Below are positions 34,927 through 42,455 of a stretch of DNA of 64,000 nucleotides, one piece after another. The translations under genes were made by a program, and so were the position numbers. The stretch is from Parapedobacter flavus. GTDB taxonomy: Bacteria > Bacteroidota > Bacteroidia > Sphingobacteriales > Sphingobacteriaceae. Position 1 is the stretch's first letter. Every line of letters begins with the position of its first letter. Under the pieces are notes generated by a model. The model was not told where the DNA came from, ran no database searches, and was given only the letters and a program-made list of their open reading frames with translations. The stretch is from contig NZ_JAYKZZ010000011.1 of the NCBI RefSeq assembly GCF_035818675.1, forward strand, positions 248,001 to 312,000, in the 5' to 3' direction.

Positions 34927-36624
34927 ATGAAGATCGGAACCATTGAACTAAAGAGAAGCGCCCTGATGGCAGCGGTAGGGGTGATGGCCGGCACGGCCTT
35001 GCATGCGCAGACCCTCCCGGTGGGGTTCCCGGTGCTCGAAGATTATTACCGCCGCCAGCAGCTGCTGGGCGAGGTAGACCCGGCCATCTCCTTCAGCCTG
35101 CGGCCGCTCACGGCGCAGGCGCTGCAGCAGCACGAATACCTGCACTACCCCGACGAAAGCCGCACCGATGTGGTGTGGCAGAGCGGCGATGGCCACGGCT
35201 ACCTGCAGCTGCTGCCCGTGGTGTGGCAGAACCAGCTGAACACGGCCTACCCCTACGGGTGGAACGACGGGCCGATGATCCCCGCACGGGGCCTGCAGAC
35301 GTACCTCAGCACGGGCTTCTTCGCCAAGTACCGCTGGCTCAGCGTGCAGTTCCGGCCCGAGCTCGTGGCCGCGCAGAATCGCGTGTATGAAGGGGTTGGC
35401 GGGGACGCTGGGCCGGATCGTTTTTGGTATGGCTACTTTGGCAATCGCATCGATATGCCCGAACTATTCGGTCATGGCAGCTATACGAAGGCCTATTTGG
35501 GGCAGAGCAGCATCCGGCTCACGCTCGATCCGGTATCGGTTGGTTTCTCGACCGAGAACCTGTGGTGGGGCCCCGGGCTGCACAACTCCATTCTGATGAG
35601 CAACACCGCGCCGGGCTTCAACCACGTTACGCTGAACAGCTCCAAGCCCATCCAAACCTACATCGGGGCGTTCGAGTTCCAGATCGTGGGCGGGCACCTG
35701 CAAAAGTCGGGCTACCCGTCGTCGCTACTGGGCGATACGGCCACCCATCACGCCTACGCACGGACCAAACCGGAAGGGTGGCGCTATTTCTCAGGTCTCC
35801 ACCTCAACTACCAACCCAAGTGGACCCCCGGCCTGTCGGTCGGGTTTATCCGCACCTACAATACCAACCAACAAGACATGGGCAGCGGCCTCACTTATTA
35901 CGCCCCGTTCCTCGAAGCGTTCAGCAAAAACAAACTGGCTACGGACAGTAATTCGGACGACGGTGTCCCCCGCGACCAGATGCTGTCGTTCTATTTCCGG
36001 TACGTGGTGCCCAAGGCGAATGTAGAGTTTTACGGCGAGTACGCCAAGAACGACCATAACTGGGATGCCCGCGACGGCATCGCTCAGCTCGACCATACCC
36101 GGGCATACACCTTCGGCCTGCGCAAGCTGGTGCCGCTGTACAACCGTTGGGGCGGTTATTTGCAGTTGGCCGGGGAGGTGACGCAGGTTGCGGTGAGCAA
36201 TACCCGTGGGATCCGGTCGGCCGCGCCATGGTATGTCCATCATCAGGTCCGCGATGGTTACACGAACCGCGGCCAACTACTCGGCGCGGGCATTGGGCCG
36301 GGTAGCAACAGTCAGACCGTTCGGGCCAGCTGGGTAAACGGGCTGAAGCAACTGGGGGTGCAGGTGCAACGCCTGGTGCATAACGAGGACTATGCGGTAA
36401 CGGTTGTGAAAGACTTCCGCCGCAACTGGGTGGATGCCAGTGTGGCGGCGTACGGCAGTTGGGATTACCAGCAGTTCATCTTCAATGCTCACCTGCAGTA
36501 CATCCATGCGTACAATTACCAGTACAACTTCCAGGCCGCGGCCGATGCCAGCGACTATTGGGGCTTCGACCCGCAGGATAAGAACAACCTGCACCTGCGG
36601 TTCGGCGTGATGTACCGGTTTTGA
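34927..36624 (+). CDS. Capsule assembly Wzi-family outer-membrane protein (copy 2)
   Basis: 565 residues, with a signal peptide (about 1-28, ending ALHAQ). It keeps the Wzi blocks of copy 1 almost in register: 'TLPVGFPVLEDYYRRQQLLGEVDPAISFSLRPLT', 'YPYGWNDGPMIPARGLQTYLSTG', 'SVGFSTENLWWGPGLHNSILMSNTAPGFNHVTL' and 'FDPQDKNNLHLRFGVMYRF'. The two genes are a tandem duplication that has diverged. It probably shares a transcript with copy 1. A partial mobile-element end lies 14 bases after its stop. Confidence 0.9.
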   Translation: MKIGTIELKRSALMAAVGVMAGTALHAQTLPVGFPVLEDYYRRQQLLGEVDPAISFSLRPLTAQALQQHEYLHYPDESRTDVVWQSGDGHGYLQLLPVVWQNQLNTAYPYGWNDGPMIPARGLQTYLSTGFFAKYRWLSVQFRPELVAAQNRVYEGVGGDAGPDRFWYGYFGNRIDMPELFGHGSYTKAYLGQSSIRLTLDPVSVGFSTENLWWGPGLHNSILMSNTAPGFNHVTLNSSKPIQTYIGAFEFQIVGGHLQKSGYPSSLLGDTATHHAYARTKPEGWRYFSGLHLNYQPKWTPGLSVGFIRTYNTNQQDMGSGLTYYAPFLEAFSKNKLATDSNSDDGVPRDQMLSFYFRYVVPKANVEFYGEYAKNDHNWDARDGIAQLDHTRAYTFGLRKLVPLYNRWGGYLQLAGEVTQVAVSNTRGIRSAAPWYVHHQVRDGYTNRGQLLGAGIGPGSNSQTVRASWVNGLKQLGVQVQRLVHNEDYAVTVVKDFRRNWVDASVAAYGSWDYQQFIFNAHLQYIHAYNYQYNFQAAADASDYWGFDPQDKNNLHLRFGVMYRF

Positions 36625-36637
36625 GAAGCATGCGCTG

Positions 36638-36671
36638 AGGGCAACCGCATTTAAAACTTGTCGTCATTGCG
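36638..36671. repeat. Truncated copy of the 184-bp inverted-repeat element
   Basis: The 34 bases starting AGGGCAACCGCATTTAAAAC match 16697-16730 with one difference. The similarity then fades (a related 'gcgagcaagcgcgaa' follows), and the right terminal repeat is absent. It sits between the second Wzi gene and the AAA ATPase. Confidence 0.65.
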
Positions 36672-36742
36672 AGCAAGCGCGAATGATATCACGGAGCCCC
36701 TTAATATGCTCTGCACATATAGCAAAAAGCAGTAAAAATTGC

Positions 36743-36750
36743 TATATTTG
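36743..36750 (+). promoter_or_regulatory. -7 promoter element of the AAA ATPase gene
   Basis: TATATTTG matches TAnnTTTG and lies 18 bases before the ATG at 36769. This argues against the TTG start at 36739. No clear -33 element was seen. Confidence 0.55.
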
Positions 36751-36768
36751 CATATCAATAATGGGGAT

Positions 36769-37965
36769 ATGGATGAATTAATCATTAAATCAAACAAACT
36801 TGTTGCTGGACAGTCGCTCGATTTCAAGCGTTCACTGTTTGACACGATCGATTGGACCAATCGGCTCATCGGTATTATGGGGGCCAGGGGCACCGGTAAG
36901 ACGACCATGCTGCTCCAGCGGCTCAAAGCACTGGGGTTGAGTGGCGGGCAAGCTGTTTACCTGTCGTTGGATGATATTTATTTTACCCGGAATAGTCTTA
37001 CCGACGTAGTTAACACATTCGCTGCCAAGGGCGGGATATTCCTGTTTTTGGATGAAGTGCATAAATATCCTGATTGGCATCGGGAAATCAAAAATCTCTA
37101 CGATTTCAACCGTGAGCTGAACATTGTTTTTACGGGGTCTTCCATCATTGATATGTTCCAGCTGCCCATAGACCTGAGCCGTAGGGCCATCGTATATGAG
37201 TTGTCCGGGTTGTCGTTTAGGGAGTTTCTGCGATACGACCAAGGGATGGATTTTCCGGCCATACCGCTTGTCGAACTCCTAGAGGGGCACGAGCGACTGG
37301 CATTGGAAATAAGCCAGCAGATTAAGCCACTTCAGTATTTCGGCACCTATCTACGCAATGGTTATTATCCCTTTTATAAAGAAAATATAGGTACGTATAC
37401 GGCGAGATTAGAGCAGGTAGTCCGCTTGGTCATCGAATACGACCTTGCTTTTGTGGAGCGTATCGATCACCAGAATATTCGGAAAATACTGGAGCTCCTG
37501 GCAGTTTTGGCAGAGCATGTGCCTTTTACACCAAATATATCAGACTTGAGCAGGAAACTATCGATGGGTCGAAACACGCTCGTCCAGTATTTTCACTATC
37601 TCGACAAAGCACGGTTAATTAATACGCTATATGCCGCCGGTAAGGGGTATGGTAAATTGGAGAAGCCTGGCAAAGTACTGCTCGAAAACCCCAATTTGTT
37701 TGAGGCGCTGGCTGTTGGGCATCAGGAGAAAGGAAGTGTACGCGAATCTTTTTTCGCGGGTCAACTGCGCAATGCAGGTCACCACCTGTCGTTGCATGGG
37801 CAAGGGGATTTCACGGTGGACCGTAAATTCGTTTTTGAGGTAGGGGGTAAGAAGAAGGGATTTAAACAGATTGCCGGTATACCCGATTCTTTTGTCGCTG
37901 CCGACGAGTTGGAATCGGGTGTGGGTAACAAAATCCCACTGTGGCTCTTCGGGTTCTTATATTGA
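36769..37965 (+). CDS. AAA-family ATP-binding protein (archaeal-ATPase/DUF4143-like group)
   Basis: 398 residues. Walker A is GARGTGKT (residues 38-45), and Walker B lies in IFLFLDEVHKYP (Asp95-Glu96). 'NIVFTGSS' is the sensor-1-like strand, and 'DLSRRAIVYELSGLSFREFLRY' is typical of this group. The C-terminal half carries a winged-helix-like stretch ('LSRKLSMGRNTLVQYFHYLDKARLI') and a PD-(D/E)XK-like segment ('FVFEVGGKKKGFKQIAGIPDSFVAADELE'). Members are widespread accessory genes with no agreed function, often found in variable regions. Base composition is lower in GC than its left neighbours. The ATG at 36769 fits the promoter at 36743. Confidence 0.85.
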   Translation: MDELIIKSNKLVAGQSLDFKRSLFDTIDWTNRLIGIMGARGTGKTTMLLQRLKALGLSGGQAVYLSLDDIYFTRNSLTDVVNTFAAKGGIFLFLDEVHKYPDWHREIKNLYDFNRELNIVFTGSSIIDMFQLPIDLSRRAIVYELSGLSFREFLRYDQGMDFPAIPLVELLEGHERLALEISQQIKPLQYFGTYLRNGYYPFYKENIGTYTARLEQVVRLVIEYDLAFVERIDHQNIRKILELLAVLAEHVPFTPNISDLSRKLSMGRNTLVQYFHYLDKARLINTLYAAGKGYGKLEKPGKVLLENPNLFEALAVGHQEKGSVRESFFAGQLRNAGHHLSLHGQGDFTVDRKFVFEVGGKKKGFKQIAGIPDSFVAADELESGVGNKIPLWLFGFLY

Positions 37966-38221
37966 GCGGTTTCCTCACCAGGCACAAAGCAATGGAGTCG
38001 TCGCCTAAGGCGAGGCATGGCGCATCGGGACAGCAAAGGCGCCACTGCCCGCTGCTCTTAAGCTGATGAAATAACGTCTCGCTGGAAGAGCAAAAAAGCA
38101 AACAGCAAAAAAGCAAACCAAAGTCGGCACAACCCCAATGCCGGCCCGCTGGAGTGACTGAGCACATCGAAGTCCGAAAAAATCGCTAAATTTGTCTTAC
38201 TGAATAAAATTCAACAAGATT
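37966..38221. repeat. Dispersed repeat copy A plus AGCAAA-rich tract
   Basis: 256 bp without a gene. It contains 'gtcgcctaaggcgaggc' and 'gcgcatcggga', then 'caaaggcgccactgcccgctgctc' and 'taacgtctcgctggaagagc', ending in an AGCAAA-rich tract near 38088-38121. The same order of motifs recurs at 38625-38765, and in part at 39470-39530. A TAAATTTG promoter element lies at 38187-38194. Confidence 0.6.
38187..38194 (+). promoter_or_regulatory. -7 promoter element of the UPF0175 gene
   Basis: TAAATTTG matches TAnnTTTG and lies 27 bases upstream of the ATG at 38222. No clear -33 was seen. Confidence 0.5.
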
Positions 38222-38479
38222 ATGGGAACACAAATAGCCGTTTCTTTTCCTGAATCACTCGCATTGTCACTAAAAATGGATAACCGCGAGTTTGAGCGAG
38301 AAATGAAAGTGCTCTCGCTCGTCAAACTTTATGAGCTTGGTAAAATATCGTCGGGTGTTGCAGCGAAATTGTTGGATATAAAAAGGGTAGAATTTTTAAA
38401 CCTCCTTGGTAAATATCATGTGTCGTATCTCCACACCGCATCCAATGATGACTTACTAAGTGATTTTCAACATGCGTAA
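38222..38479 (+). CDS. UPF0175-family protein, probable antitoxin
   Basis: 85 residues: MGTQIAVSFPESLALSLKMD, then an 'EREMKVLSLVKLYELGKISSGVAAKLL' helix-turn-helix-like region and 'FLNLLGKYHVSYLHTA', the normal layout of the short UPF0175 family. These proteins are usually paired with a DUF3368 PIN-like toxin immediately downstream. Here that partner is reduced to a remnant at 38472-38556. The antitoxin itself looks complete. It lies between repeat copies A and B. Confidence 0.85.
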   Translation: MGTQIAVSFPESLALSLKMDNREFEREMKVLSLVKLYELGKISSGVAAKLLDIKRVEFLNLLGKYHVSYLHTASNDDLLSDFQHA

Positions 38480-38556
38480 AGTAGCTTGTGAGGAAAGATG
38501 TTTGGCTATCGCCTAAAATCATTGAACAACTCAAAGAAATGGCAGGTGAAATTTAG
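38472..38556 (+). pseudogene. Remnant of a DUF3368 PIN-like toxin (internal deletion)
   Basis: The ATG at 38472 overlaps the UPF0175 stop, as expected for the toxin, and reads MRKVAC. From 38488 the +1 frame reads VRKDVWLSPKIIEQLKEMAG plus EI and stop, which looks like the C-terminal helix of DUF3368 proteins. About 120-130 codons of the normal middle, including the PIN-like catalytic acids, are missing. The best explanation is an internal deletion joining the first codons to the last 23. The assignment of the tail rests on pattern recognition and on the UPF0175 partner. Confidence 0.65.
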
Positions 38557-38814
38557 GGTGCCGACCCAATAACGCTAGGAAAATCGCAGTAATCAAACCG
38601 CATAGCACGAACAGCAGTAAGCAAAAGCAACCAACAAAGGCGCCACAACCCCGCTGCTCGTGAGTTGGCTAAAGTAACGCCTGGCCAGAAAAGCAAATAG
38701 CAAATAGCAAAAAGCAAATAGCAAATTCGCAATGAGCAAAAAAGCAAACAGCAGAAAAGCAATTCACTTAAATGTTGTATATTTGATTTGTATAAAAATA
38801 ACAGGGGTAACGCG
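38557..38814. repeat. Dispersed repeat copy B plus AGCAAAT tandem tract
   Basis: 258 bp between the two decayed toxin-antitoxin loci. 'acaaaggcgccacaaccccgctgctc' and 'taacgcctggccagaaaagc' mirror copy A. From about 38692 to 38765 there is a degenerate tandem array of AGCAAAT/AGCAAAA units. A TATATTTG promoter element follows at 38778-38785. Confidence 0.6.
38778..38785 (+). promoter_or_regulatory. -7 promoter element of the PIN toxin-antitoxin locus
   Basis: TATATTTG fits the consensus and lies 29 bases before the ATG of the frameshifted antitoxin at 38815. Confidence 0.5.
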
Positions 38815-39044
38815 ATGGAAAGAATTGTACTGGAAGTGATAGCAGTACCAGCAAAAAATGGAGAGCTGCTTCCATACAACTCAAAACGGAGTTGAGCAGG
38901 CTTATGGAAAGGCAAATTGCTAAACTTATCGACGACAATAAGGGGCGTGATTCTATTCAATATTTTAATGAGTTGCGTGACGAAATGGCTGAAAAGGGGT
39001 TGACTCAGGAAGTTTTGGACGATATCCTGAACGATGAAGCGTAA
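38815..39044 (+). pseudogene. Antitoxin of a PIN-type toxin-antitoxin pair, frameshifted
   Basis: The ATG at 38815 starts MERIVLEV and the frame then stops after 26 codons. Shifting by one base at about 38839 restores 'DSSTSKKWRAASIQLKTELS' and a helical tail ending LTQEVLDDILNDEA at 39044, the usual shape of the short antitoxins that precede PIN-family (COG1569-type) toxins. The lesion looks like a single-base loss (GAAGTGATAGC where GAAGTGGATAGC would be in frame). The downstream toxin overlaps its last 11 bases. Confidence 0.75.
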
Positions 39045-39443
39045 GCTGTTTGTTTTTGATACCAACGCATTGGTCAGCGCCGCACTAATCAAAAATTCGG
39101 TAAACGGCCGAGCCCTTGATCGGGCCTTTCTTATCGGTACAATCTGTATATCGCAGGCTACTTTGCTGGAATTCACCGAAGTACATATCGTCCTAAATTT
39201 GACAGGTACCTCAACGAGGAGCGGCGGCTTAGCATGATTGACCGAATTGAGCAAGATTGCAAAGTATTCCACATTACGAAATCGATAAAAGCGTGCCGTG
39301 ACCCGAAGGATGATAAATACTTGGAGCTAGCTGTGGCGGCCAAAGCATCATGCTTGATTACGGGTGATAACGACCTCCTGGTGTTAAATCCTTTCAGGAA
39401 CATCCCTATTTTGACTGCGGCCGATTTTATGAGTCGGTTTTAG
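39034..39443 (+). pseudogene. PIN-domain toxin (COG1569-type), frameshifted
   Basis: The first part (39034-39237) reads MKRKLFVFDTNALVSAALIK and continues to 'ISQATLLEFTEV', the N-terminal half of a PIN toxin with its first catalytic Asp (FDTN). At about 39182-39188 one base appears to be missing. In the next frame the protein resumes as 'YRPKFDRYLNEERRLSMIDR' and ends 'ACRDPKDDKYLELAVAAKAS', 'CLITGDNDLLVLNPFRNIPI', the canonical PIN C-terminal half with the remaining acidic residues. The combined length of about 136 residues is normal for the family. Its antitoxin is frameshifted as well, so the locus is doubly broken. Confidence 0.85.
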
Positions 39444-39819
39444 TAGTTAGTCACCATAGGCAATCGGAGCGCACCGTCGCATAAGACGTAGCCATCGCCT
39501 GAGGCGAACCGCAAAGGCGCCACAACCCCATGCAATAAAACTTTGGCCCAGTTTTCGCTGCAACGGAAGCAAATGGAACGAAGTGACATCCCGAAAACGC
39601 AGTCATCGCCTGAGGCGAGACGTAGTGCCTCGGGACAAAAAGTGCAGCCATCGCCTGAGACGAGGCGCAGCGCATCGGGAAAGCGACAATGCAGGTACAA
39701 AAACACAAGTAGTACGCTTGCAAGCACCAAACCCGCCGTTCAGCTAGAAAGCCGCCTAGGAATCTTGCGGTTTGCAGTGGGATGCACTACCAACCGTAGC
39801 AATAGATTCCAGTGGCGAG

Positions 39820-39897
39820 TTTTTTGCCTACTTTTTTGCGGAAAAAAGTAGGGCCCCGTCGCGGCGAGCGACGGAAAGGCTAAGCGCAGGCAAAAAA
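39820..39897. repeat. 78-bp nested inverted repeat (three-way-junction-like)
   Basis: An outer pair, TTTTTTGCCT (39820-39829) and AGGCAAAAAA (39888-39897), encloses two perfect hairpins: CTACTTTTTT/AAAAAAGTAG with loop GCGG (39828-39851) and CCGTCGC/GCGACGG with loop GGCGA (39856-39874). It lies about 50 bases upstream of the capsule promoter. It could be a REP-like element, a bidirectional terminator or a regulatory fold. Confidence 0.7.
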
Positions 39898-39945
39898 GAT
39901 TAAAAGTCGATTACTCGGAAAACAACAAGCAATAAACAAAATATG

Positions 39946-39953
39946 TACCTTTG
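39946..39953 (+). promoter_or_regulatory. -7 element of the capsule operon promoter
   Basis: TACCTTTG matches TAnnTTTG and lies 40 bases before the ATG at 39994. It falls inside the longer open frame starting at 39943, which is evidence for the downstream start. No clear -33 was found. Confidence 0.6.
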
Positions 39954-39993
39954 CCCCATTCGAACGTTACATAACATACAATTAACAAAATCG

Positions 39994-42450
39994 ATGAAGC
40001 GATACCTCCTATTGCTGGCAGGACTGTTCTGGTTAGTCACCACCGAAGCCCAAACCCCCGATGTTTCCAAGATCAAGGTGGAGCAGCTCTCGGACGAGCA
40101 GGTACTGCGCATGATCACCGAAGCAGATAAGCGGGGGGTAAGCGATGCCCAACTCATCCAGGACCTCGGCCAGCGCGGCATGTCCACGGACGAGCAGCAG
40201 AAGCTGCGCAACCGCATCACCACCGTACGGCAGCAAAAGTTGGAAGGTACACGGGAGACCGACATTGTGCAACCCACGGACAACAGTGATCGGACGGTCA
40301 ACGAAGACGAGATCCTATACGATACGGTAGAAGCCGAGGTGGAGCAGGAAGAAGCCAGCGAGGGGCGGATTTTCGGCTCCAGCCTCTTCCGCAACGGAAA
40401 CATCACCTTTGCGCCCAACCTCAACATCCCTACGCCAAAAAACTACATCATCGGTCCCGGCGACGAGCTGCTCATCGACCTTACCGGCGATAACGAAGTA
40501 AGCTACCGGCTCCCCGTATCCGCCGAAGGCACCATCAATGTGGATTATGTGGGGATGATCCCTGTGGCTGGTCTCTCGGTGCAAGACGCAATCGCTAAAA
40601 TCAAAAACCAAATGGGCGGTACTTACCCACAACTGCGCTCCGGCAGCACGCGGCTATCGCTCACGCTGGGTAACATCCGCAGTATCCAGGTTACGCTTAC
40701 CGGGTTCGTTACCAAGCCCGGCACCTACACGCTGCCCTCCTTGGCCAACGTGTTCAACGCGCTTTACGCCGCCGGCGGCCCTTCACGAAAAGGTACCTAC
40801 CGGAATATCCAGCTTATCCGCAACAACCAGGTTATTGAGACCATAGACACGTACGACTTCCTCACCAGGGGCGTCCAGCCCGGCAATGTACGCTTGGAAG
40901 AGGGCGATGTGATCCATGTCCCCGTATTTAATCGGCACGTCTCCGTAGAGGGGTTGGTCAATCAACCCGGCACGTTCGAGCCATTACCCAGTGAATCGCT
41001 GGCCGATGTGCTCCGTTTCGCGGGTGATTTCTCGCCCGAGGCGTACACCGCCAAGGTGAAAGTGCTGCAGATCACCGACCGGGAGCGCAGCGTGGCCGAC
41101 ATCTATGCCGACGATTATGCCAGCTACACGCCGCAGAATGGCGACCAATATATTGTAGAGGAAGTGCTCGACCGCTACGCCAACCGCGTGGAAATCGAAG
41201 GCGCGGTATTCCGCCCCGGCAAATACGCGCTTACGGAAGGGCTCACGCTCCGGCAACTCATCCAGCAGGCCGACGGCCTCAAGGAAGATGCCTTTATGGC
41301 GCGGGCCTACATCAACCGGTTAAAGCCTAATAATACCCAAGAGTTGATTACCGTGAACCTCAGCGAGCTGATGGAAGGTGACGCCGAAGAGAACCATGTA
41401 TTGCAGCGCGAAGACCGCATCATCATCTCTTCCATTTTCGACCTCCGCGAGGAATATACCGTAGCCATCAGCGGACAAGTGCGTCGGCCGGGGCAGTTCC
41501 CTTACGTGGAGCAGATGACCCTTGGTAGCCTCATCCAGATGAGCGGAGGGTTGGCGGAGGCCGCCAATGTCGAATATGTCGATGTGGCCCGCCGCATCCG
41601 CCGCAACGTCAACGTACAAGATTCGGCCGTTTCCGAGCTGGTGCGGGTCAATTTCGATAGCCGCGAGGCGGCGTTGCAATCCAATTTCGTGTTGCAGCCG
41701 TTTGATATCGTGAGTGTGCATACCAGCACCGGCTACCAAGTGCAACGCATGGTACGCATCGAGGGCGAGGTTAACATGCCCGGCGAATACGCGCTGCTCA
41801 AGAAGGACGAAACCATTTCCGATCTCATCCGTCGTGCGGGTGGGGTTACCGAGTTTGCTTACTTGCCCGGTGCGTCGTTGCAACGTAAAGCTTCGGATGC
41901 CAAGGTGTCGACGGACCACAGCGCGCTTTCAAGCCAAGCCCGCCGAGAGTTGTCCGAATTGGAAGCAGACCAGGCCGATATGCGGGGGCTTGCGTTGAAG
42001 AACACTGGGGAGGATGGTGCAGCAACCAGTTTGTTTTTTAGCAATTATGTGGGCATAAAGCTGGATAAAGTGCTCGAAGGCCATAGCAAGTACGATATCC
42101 CTTTAGAAGACGAAGATGTCATCATCGTGCCGCGGCAATTGCGCACAGTGATTGTGCGTGGGCAGGTGCTTAATCCCAATCGAGTGGTGTATCAAAAGGG
42201 TAAATCGCTGAAATATTACATCAATCAAGCGGGCGGGTTCACATCAAGGGCACATAAACGGAAAACATTTGTGCAGCACGCCAATGGAGCGGTGCAAGGT
42301 TCGCTGTGGGGTTATCCACCAGTGCAGCCCGGCAGTGAGATTATTGTACCCACCAAACCTGAGCGCGAGCCGCTTAGCGTCCAAGCGTGGATCAGCATGG
42401 GTAGTGTGGTCACGTCGTTGGCTGCAGTAGTGGTAAGTTTATTAAGGTAA
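39994..42450 (+). CDS. SLBB-domain polysaccharide export protein (Wza-like)
   Basis: 818 residues from the ATG at 39994 (MKRYLLLLAGLFWLVTTEAQ, a clear signal peptide). A leading helical region (about 20-110) is followed by the Poly_export domain (about 145-230, 'YIIGPGDELLIDLTGDNEVSYRLPVSAEGTINV') and then about five SLBB repeats ('VTLTGFVTKPGTYTLPSLANVFNALYAAGGP', 'VSVEGLVNQPGTFEPLPSESLADVLRFAG', 'VRIEGEVNMPGEYALLKKDETISDLIRRAGG'). A C-terminal hydrophobic segment (VVTSLAAVVVSLL) ends it. By family it forms the outer-membrane or periplasmic channel for polysaccharide export. It is first in the capsule operon and still has the GC-rich composition of the left-hand region. Confidence 0.92.
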   Translation: MKRYLLLLAGLFWLVTTEAQTPDVSKIKVEQLSDEQVLRMITEADKRGVSDAQLIQDLGQRGMSTDEQQKLRNRITTVRQQKLEGTRETDIVQPTDNSDRTVNEDEILYDTVEAEVEQEEASEGRIFGSSLFRNGNITFAPNLNIPTPKNYIIGPGDELLIDLTGDNEVSYRLPVSAEGTINVDYVGMIPVAGLSVQDAIAKIKNQMGGTYPQLRSGSTRLSLTLGNIRSIQVTLTGFVTKPGTYTLPSLANVFNALYAAGGPSRKGTYRNIQLIRNNQVIETIDTYDFLTRGVQPGNVRLEEGDVIHVPVFNRHVSVEGLVNQPGTFEPLPSESLADVLRFAGDFSPEAYTAKVKVLQITDRERSVADIYADDYASYTPQNGDQYIVEEVLDRYANRVEIEGAVFRPGKYALTEGLTLRQLIQQADGLKEDAFMARAYINRLKPNNTQELITVNLSELMEGDAEENHVLQREDRIIISSIFDLREEYTVAISGQVRRPGQFPYVEQMTLGSLIQMSGGLAEAANVEYVDVARRIRRNVNVQDSAVSELVRVNFDSREAALQSNFVLQPFDIVSVHTSTGYQVQRMVRIEGEVNMPGEYALLKKDETISDLIRRAGGVTEFAYLPGASLQRKASDAKVSTDHSALSSQARRELSELEADQADMRGLALKNTGEDGAATSLFFSNYVGIKLDKVLEGHSKYDIPLEDEDVIIVPRQLRTVIVRGQVLNPNRVVYQKGKSLKYYINQAGGFTSRAHKRKTFVQHANGAVQGSLWGYPPVQPGSEIIVPTKPEREPLSVQAWISMGSVVTSLAAVVVSLLR

Positions 42451-42455
42451 GAAAG

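Larger units (their letters stand above)
39444..39993. other. Repeat-rich intergenic region upstream of the capsule operon
   Basis: 550 bp with no gene. It holds repeat copy C (39470-39530, 'atcgcctgaggcgaaccgcaaaggcgccacaacccc'), two more CGCCTGAGGCG-type palindromic units near 39604-39680, a nested inverted repeat at 39820-39897, and the capsule promoter at 39946. Frames on either strand here contain only repeat-derived peptide. Confidence 0.6.

Noticed and set aside
36739..36768. TTG start for the AAA ATPase
   Set aside because: It overlaps the TATATTTG promoter element at 36743. The ATG at 36769 fits both the promoter and the protein family.
38692..38765. AGCAAAT tandem units as a CRISPR array
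   Set aside because: The units are 6-8 bases with no unique spacers, and no cas genes are present. This is low-complexity repeat.
39440..39851. Open frames on both strands in the repeat region before the capsule operon
   Set aside because: They encode only translations of palindromic repeats (for example CGCCTGAGGCG units) and have no start context or family resemblance.
39943..39993. Upstream start for the SLBB export protein
   Set aside because: It overlaps the TACCTTTG promoter element. The ATG at 39994 begins a proper signal peptide.
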